16,387 nt of DNA from DAOTEJ01 sp035454085 (lineage in GTDB: Bacteria > Pseudomonadota > Gammaproteobacteria > Burkholderiales > Burkholderiaceae_F): NCBI GenBank assembly GCA_035454085.1, contig DAOTEJ010000062.1, positions 1-16,387 on the forward strand, in the 5' to 3' direction. The notes under the pieces are model-generated. The model did no database searches, was not told the origin of the DNA, and saw only the letters and a list, made by a program, of their open reading frames with translations. Positions 13,471-16,387 of this stretch are shown here, piece after piece (the stretch's first letter is position 1; each line of letters opens with the position of its first letter). Both the position numbers and the translations under genes were made by a program.

Positions 13471-14994
13471 ATGATTCCGCGCCTGCGCCTCGAGCACGTC
13501 ACCAAGCGCTATCCCGGCGTGATCGCCAACGACGACGTCTCGCTCGAGGTGCTGCCCGGCGAGATCCTCGCCGTGCTGGGCGAGAACGGCGCCGGCAAGA
13601 GCACGCTGATGAAGGTGATCTACGGCGCGGTGCGCCCCGACGCGGGCGAGCTTGCCGTCGACGGCCAGGCGGTGCGCATCGACAACCCGGCGCACGCGCG
13701 GCGCCTGGGCATCGCCATGGTGTTCCAGCACTTCGCGCTGTTCGACACCCTCACCGTGGCCGAGAACGTGGCCCTCGCGCTGCCCCGGGGCGAGTCCATC
13801 GCCGCGGTGGCCGCGCGTCTGCGCGCGGTGGCCGGGCGTTACGGCCTGGAGGTCGAGCCCGGGCGCCACGTGCATGAACTGTCGATGGGCGAGCGCCAGC
13901 GCGTCGAGATCCTGCGCGCCCTGCTCACCGAGCCGCGCCTGCTGATCCTCGACGAGCCCACCTCCGTGCTCACGCCCCAGGCGGTGGAGATCCTGTTCGG
14001 CACCCTGCGGCGCCTCGCGGCCGAGGGCGTGAGCGTGGTGTTCATCAGCCACAAGCTCGACGAGATCCGCCGCCTGGCCACGCGCTGCGTGGTGATGCGC
14101 GCCGGCCGCGTGGTGGCCAGCGTCGATCCGCGCACCGAGACCGAGGCCGGGCTGGCGCGACTGATGATCGGCGCCGATCCGCCGGCCATCGCGCGCCACC
14201 TCACGCCCCCGGGCGAGGTGGTGCTCGAGGTCGATGCGCTCGCCGGCGGGGAGGGCGCGGGCCTGCACGGCGTGAGCTTCACGGTGCGGCGCGCGCAGAT
14301 CCTGGGCATCGCCGGGATCTCGGGCAACGGGCAGGCGCAGCTCATGGCCGCGCTCTCGGGCGAGGTGCCCACCCGCCCGCACACGGTGCGCCTGTTCGGC
14401 GAGCCCGTGGGCGCGCTGGGGCCGGCGGCGCGGCGTGCGCGCGGCCTGCGCTACATCCCCGAGGAGCGCCTGGGTCACGGCGCCGTGCCGGAGATGAGCC
14501 TCACCGCCAATGCCCTGCTCACTGGCGACGGCCTGCACCGCGCGGGCTTCGTGCGCCACGACGCGGCCGTGGGCTACGCGCAATCGGTGATCGGGCGCTA
14601 CGCGGTCAAGGCGCGCGGGGCGCAGTCGCTGGCGGCCAGCCTGTCGGGCGGCAATCTGCAGAAGTTCATCGTGGGGCGCGAGATCGACAGCGCGCCGCGC
14701 GTGCTGCTGGTCAACCAGCCCACCTGGGGGGTGGACGTCGGCGCGGCCACCGCGATCCGCAATGCGCTGGTGGCGCTGCGCGAGGCAGGCTGCGCGATCG
14801 TGGTGGTGTCGGAGGAGCTCGACGAGCTCTTCGAGCTCTCGGACGAGCTGCGTGTGATGGCGCGCGGGCAGCTCTCGCCGGCGGTGGGCGCGCACGACAT
14901 CACGGTCGACGAACTCGGCCGCTGGATGGCGGGCCTGTGGCCGGGCGGTCCAGCGCTGGGCCGGCCCGAGCGCGCCGCGGAGCTCGACGCATGA
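13471..14994 (+). CDS. Nucleoside ABC transporter, double ATP-binding subunit (BMP-type)
   Basis: This 507-residue protein has two fused ATP-binding domains and energises an inner-membrane importer. The first domain has Walker A GENGAGKST (37-45), signature LSMGERQRVEI (137-147) and Walker B LLILDEPTS (157-165). The second has a degenerate Walker A (GISGNGQAQ), the signature LSGGNLQKF and a degenerate Walker B (NQPTWGVD), a pattern typical of the sugar and NupA/YufO nucleoside group. IPEERLGHG is another family mark. The two permeases downstream make a nucleoside or purine importer more likely than a sugar importer. No substrate-binding protein gene lies in the window. No Shine-Dalgarno precedes the ATG. 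Confidence 0.92.
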   Translation: MIPRLRLEHVTKRYPGVIANDDVSLEVLPGEILAVLGENGAGKSTLMKVIYGAVRPDAGELAVDGQAVRIDNPAHARRLGIAMVFQHFALFDTLTVAENVALALPRGESIAAVAARLRAVAGRYGLEVEPGRHVHELSMGERQRVEILRALLTEPRLLILDEPTSVLTPQAVEILFGTLRRLAAEGVSVVFISHKLDEIRRLATRCVVMRAGRVVASVDPRTETEAGLARLMIGADPPAIARHLTPPGEVVLEVDALAGGEGAGLHGVSFTVRRAQILGIAGISGNGQAQLMAALSGEVPTRPHTVRLFGEPVGALGPAARRARGLRYIPEERLGHGAVPEMSLTANALLTGDGLHRAGFVRHDAAVGYAQSVIGRYAVKARGAQSLAASLSGGNLQKFIVGREIDSAPRVLLVNQPTWGVDVGAATAIRNALVALREAGCAIVVVSEELDELFELSDELRVMARGQLSPAVGAHDITVDELGRWMAGLWPGGPALGRPERAAELDA

Positions 14995-15029
14995 ACACGG
15001 CCGCTTGGCCGACTAGGTCGGCCGCGTGA
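14991..15029 (+). CDS. Possible 12-codon bridging ORF between ABC genes
   Basis: An ATG overlapping the ATPase stop (ATGA) opens a frame coding MNTAAWPTRSAA, whose TGA overlaps the GTG start of the permease (GTGA). It could carry ribosomes across the junction, since the permease has no Shine-Dalgarno. It may also be chance. Confidence 0.3.
   Translation: MNTAAWPTRSAA
15007..15023. promoter_or_regulatory. Small hairpin directly before the permease start
   Basis: GGCCGAC (15007-15013) and GTCGGCC (15017-15023) form a perfect seven-base stem with a three-base TAG loop. It occupies the place where a ribosome-binding site would be, two bases before the GTG at 15026, and could be melted by ribosomes arriving from upstream. 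Confidence 0.5.
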
Positions 15030-16114
15030 GCGCGCTGCTGCCGCTCGTGCTCGTGCCGCGCGCCCAGCCCTCGCGGCTTGCCGCGTGGGGCTCGCCCTTG
15101 CTGGCGATCGCGCTCACGCTGGCGGCGGGCTTCGTGCTCTTTGCCGCGCTGGGCCAGGACCCCTGGCACGCGCTCAACGTGTTCCTGGTTCAGCCGCTCG
15201 CCACCGTGCGCGGCTGGGGCGAGATCGGCATCAAGATGACGCCCCTGGTGCTGGCTGCGGTGGGTCTGGCGATCTGCTTCCGCGCCAACGTCTGGAACAT
15301 CGGCGCCGAGGGCCAGCTCATCGTCGGCGCCATCACCGGCGGCGCGGTGGCCCTGATCGCGGGGCCGGGCGACTCGCGCCTCTTCCTGGTGGGCGTGATC
15401 CTGGCCGCCGCCGCGGGCGGAGCGGCCTGGGCGGCGATCGTGGCCCTGCTGCGCGACCGCTTCAACGCGAGCGAGATCCTGGTGAGCCTGATGCTGGTCT
15501 ACGTGGCCCAGCTGTTGCTCGCCTACATGGTCAACGGCCCGCTCAAGGATCCGCTGGGCTTCGGCTTCCCGCAGAGCAAGCTGTTCGAAAGCGGTGCACG
15601 CCTGCCGATCATCCTGCCCGGCACCCGGCTGCACCTCGGCGCGGTGCTGGCGGGCCTGGCCGCGGTGGGCGGCTGGGTTCTGCTGGCGCGCATGTTCCTG
15701 GGCTTCCAGCTCAAGGTCGCGGGCGTGGCGCCCCTGGCGGCGCGCTACGGCGGCTATTCCTCGCGCCGGCTGCTGTGGTTCGCGCTGCTGCTCTCGGGCG
15801 CCCTGGCCGGCGTGGCGGGCGGGGTCGAGGCGGCCGGCCCGGTGGGTCAGCTCACGCCCTCGATCTCGCCGGGCTATGGCTTCGCGGCCATCATCGTGGC
15901 CTTCGTGGGTCGGCTGCATCCGCTGGGCGTGATTCCCGCCGCCTTCGTGATGGCGCTGTTTTACATCGGCGGCGAGCTGGCGCAGTCGCGGCTGGGTCTG
16001 CCCGCCGCGCTCACCGGCGTCTACCAGGGGCTGCTGCTCTTCTTCCTGCTCGCCTGCGACACCCTGATCCTGTATCGCGTGCAGTGGCGCGGCTTCGGCG
16101 TGCGCGAGGCCTGA
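15026..16114 (+). CDS. Nucleoside ABC transporter permease 1 (NupP/YufP-like)
   Basis: This 362-residue inner-membrane protein has about ten hydrophobic segments and belongs to the BPD_transp_2-type permeases. The motif FRANVWNIGAEGQLIVGA (about residues 89-106) is characteristic, as is the periplasmic loop with PLKDPLGFGFPQS. The GTG at 15026 is the only reasonable start because a TAG lies in frame 12 bases upstream; it overlaps the bridging ORF stop. With the ATPase and the second permease it would form the membrane channel of a nucleoside or purine importer. The substrate is inferred from family and gene order. Confidence 0.92.
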   Translation: MSALLPLVLVPRAQPSRLAAWGSPLLAIALTLAAGFVLFAALGQDPWHALNVFLVQPLATVRGWGEIGIKMTPLVLAAVGLAICFRANVWNIGAEGQLIVGAITGGAVALIAGPGDSRLFLVGVILAAAAGGAAWAAIVALLRDRFNASEILVSLMLVYVAQLLLAYMVNGPLKDPLGFGFPQSKLFESGARLPIILPGTRLHLGAVLAGLAAVGGWVLLARMFLGFQLKVAGVAPLAARYGGYSSRRLLWFALLLSGALAGVAGGVEAAGPVGQLTPSISPGYGFAAIIVAFVGRLHPLGVIPAAFVMALFYIGGELAQSRLGLPAALTGVYQGLLLFFLLACDTLILYRVQWRGFGVREA

Positions 16115-16118
16115 GCCC

Positions 16119-16387
16119 ATGGACGCCACCGCATCGCTGATCGCCACCACCATGGGCGCGGGCACGCCGCTGCTGCTGGCGGCCACCGGCATCCTGGTGA
16201 GCGAGCGCTCGGGCGTGGTCAACCTCGGCATCGAGGGGATGATGCTGATGGCCGCGCTGGCGGGCTTTGCCGTCACGCACGCCACCGGCCAGTACTGGCT
16301 CGGCTTCGGGGCGGGTGCGCTGGCGGGCATGGCCATGGCGCTGCTGTTCGCGGCCTTCGCGATCGGCCTGGCCACCAACCAGTACGC
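16119..16387 (+). CDS. Nucleoside ABC transporter permease 2 (NupQ/YufQ-like, partial)
   Basis: The first 89 codons are visible before the window edge. The sequence begins MDATASLIATTMGAGTPLLL and contains ERSGVVNLGIEGMMLMAA, the mark of the second permease in nucleoside ABC importers, which pairs with the first permease as a heterodimer. The ATG lies four bases after the stop of the first permease, so the two are co-translated. Three hydrophobic segments are already present. Confidence 0.92.
   Translation, partial: MDATASLIATTMGAGTPLLLAATGILVSERSGVVNLGIEGMMLMAALAGFAVTHATGQYWLGFGAGALAGMAMALLFAAFAIGLATNQY

Overview
This is a GC-rich window that reads as the chromosome of a betaproteobacterium, most likely Burkholderiales. 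That placement rests on gene content, codon bias and gene order, not on a phylogenetic marker. It has four parts: (1) a complex I operon on the minus strand, nuoABCDEF, with nuoF cut off by the left edge; (2) a divergent intergenic region at about 4221-4562; (3) a plus-strand sulfur-oxidation cluster, arsR-type regulator, soxC-soxD-soxY-soxZ-dsrE-like lipoprotein-soxA-soxX-tlpA/soxW-like-soxB-soxS-like (4563-13089); (4) a tRNA-Ser(UGA) locus with an odd 96-bp direct repeat and a truncated tRNA copy, followed by a BMP-type nucleoside ABC transporter operon whose last gene is cut off by the right edge.

The Sox part looks like a complete thiosulfate-oxidising enzyme system. SoxYZ carries the substrate on the SoxY C-terminal GGCGG arm. 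SoxAX loads thiosulfate, SoxB releases sulfate, and SoxCD (molybdenum subunit plus dihaem cytochrome) oxidises the remaining sulfane sulfur. Two periplasmic thioredoxin-fold proteins flank soxB. A DsrE-fold lipoprotein sits between soxZ and soxA. An ArsR-family repressor gene opens the cluster, and a perfect 7+7 inverted repeat lies just upstream of its chosen start, which suggests autoregulated, sulfur-responsive control of the whole run. No strong internal terminator was seen. Two GC-rich hairpins (after soxZ and after soxX) may adjust relative expression.

The complex I subunits keep the expected cofactor and quinone-site residues but look unlike the usual betaproteobacterial housekeeping set. 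The most notable detail is in NuoF: the motif normally GEET is GEAS here, so the glutamate that contacts the NADH adenosine ribose (Glu183 in E. coli NuoF) is alanine. Substitutions there are known to relax discrimination against NADPH. Lying back-to-back with sox, this could be a second complex I specialised for reverse electron transport, possibly producing NADPH. That is a hypothesis, not something shown by the window.

Other points of interest are a possible 28-codon leader ORF coupled to nuoA, a 12-codon ORF bridging two ABC transporter genes, a lipoprotein-type SoxX with a long N-terminal extension, and the duplicated 5' half of the tRNA-Ser gene.
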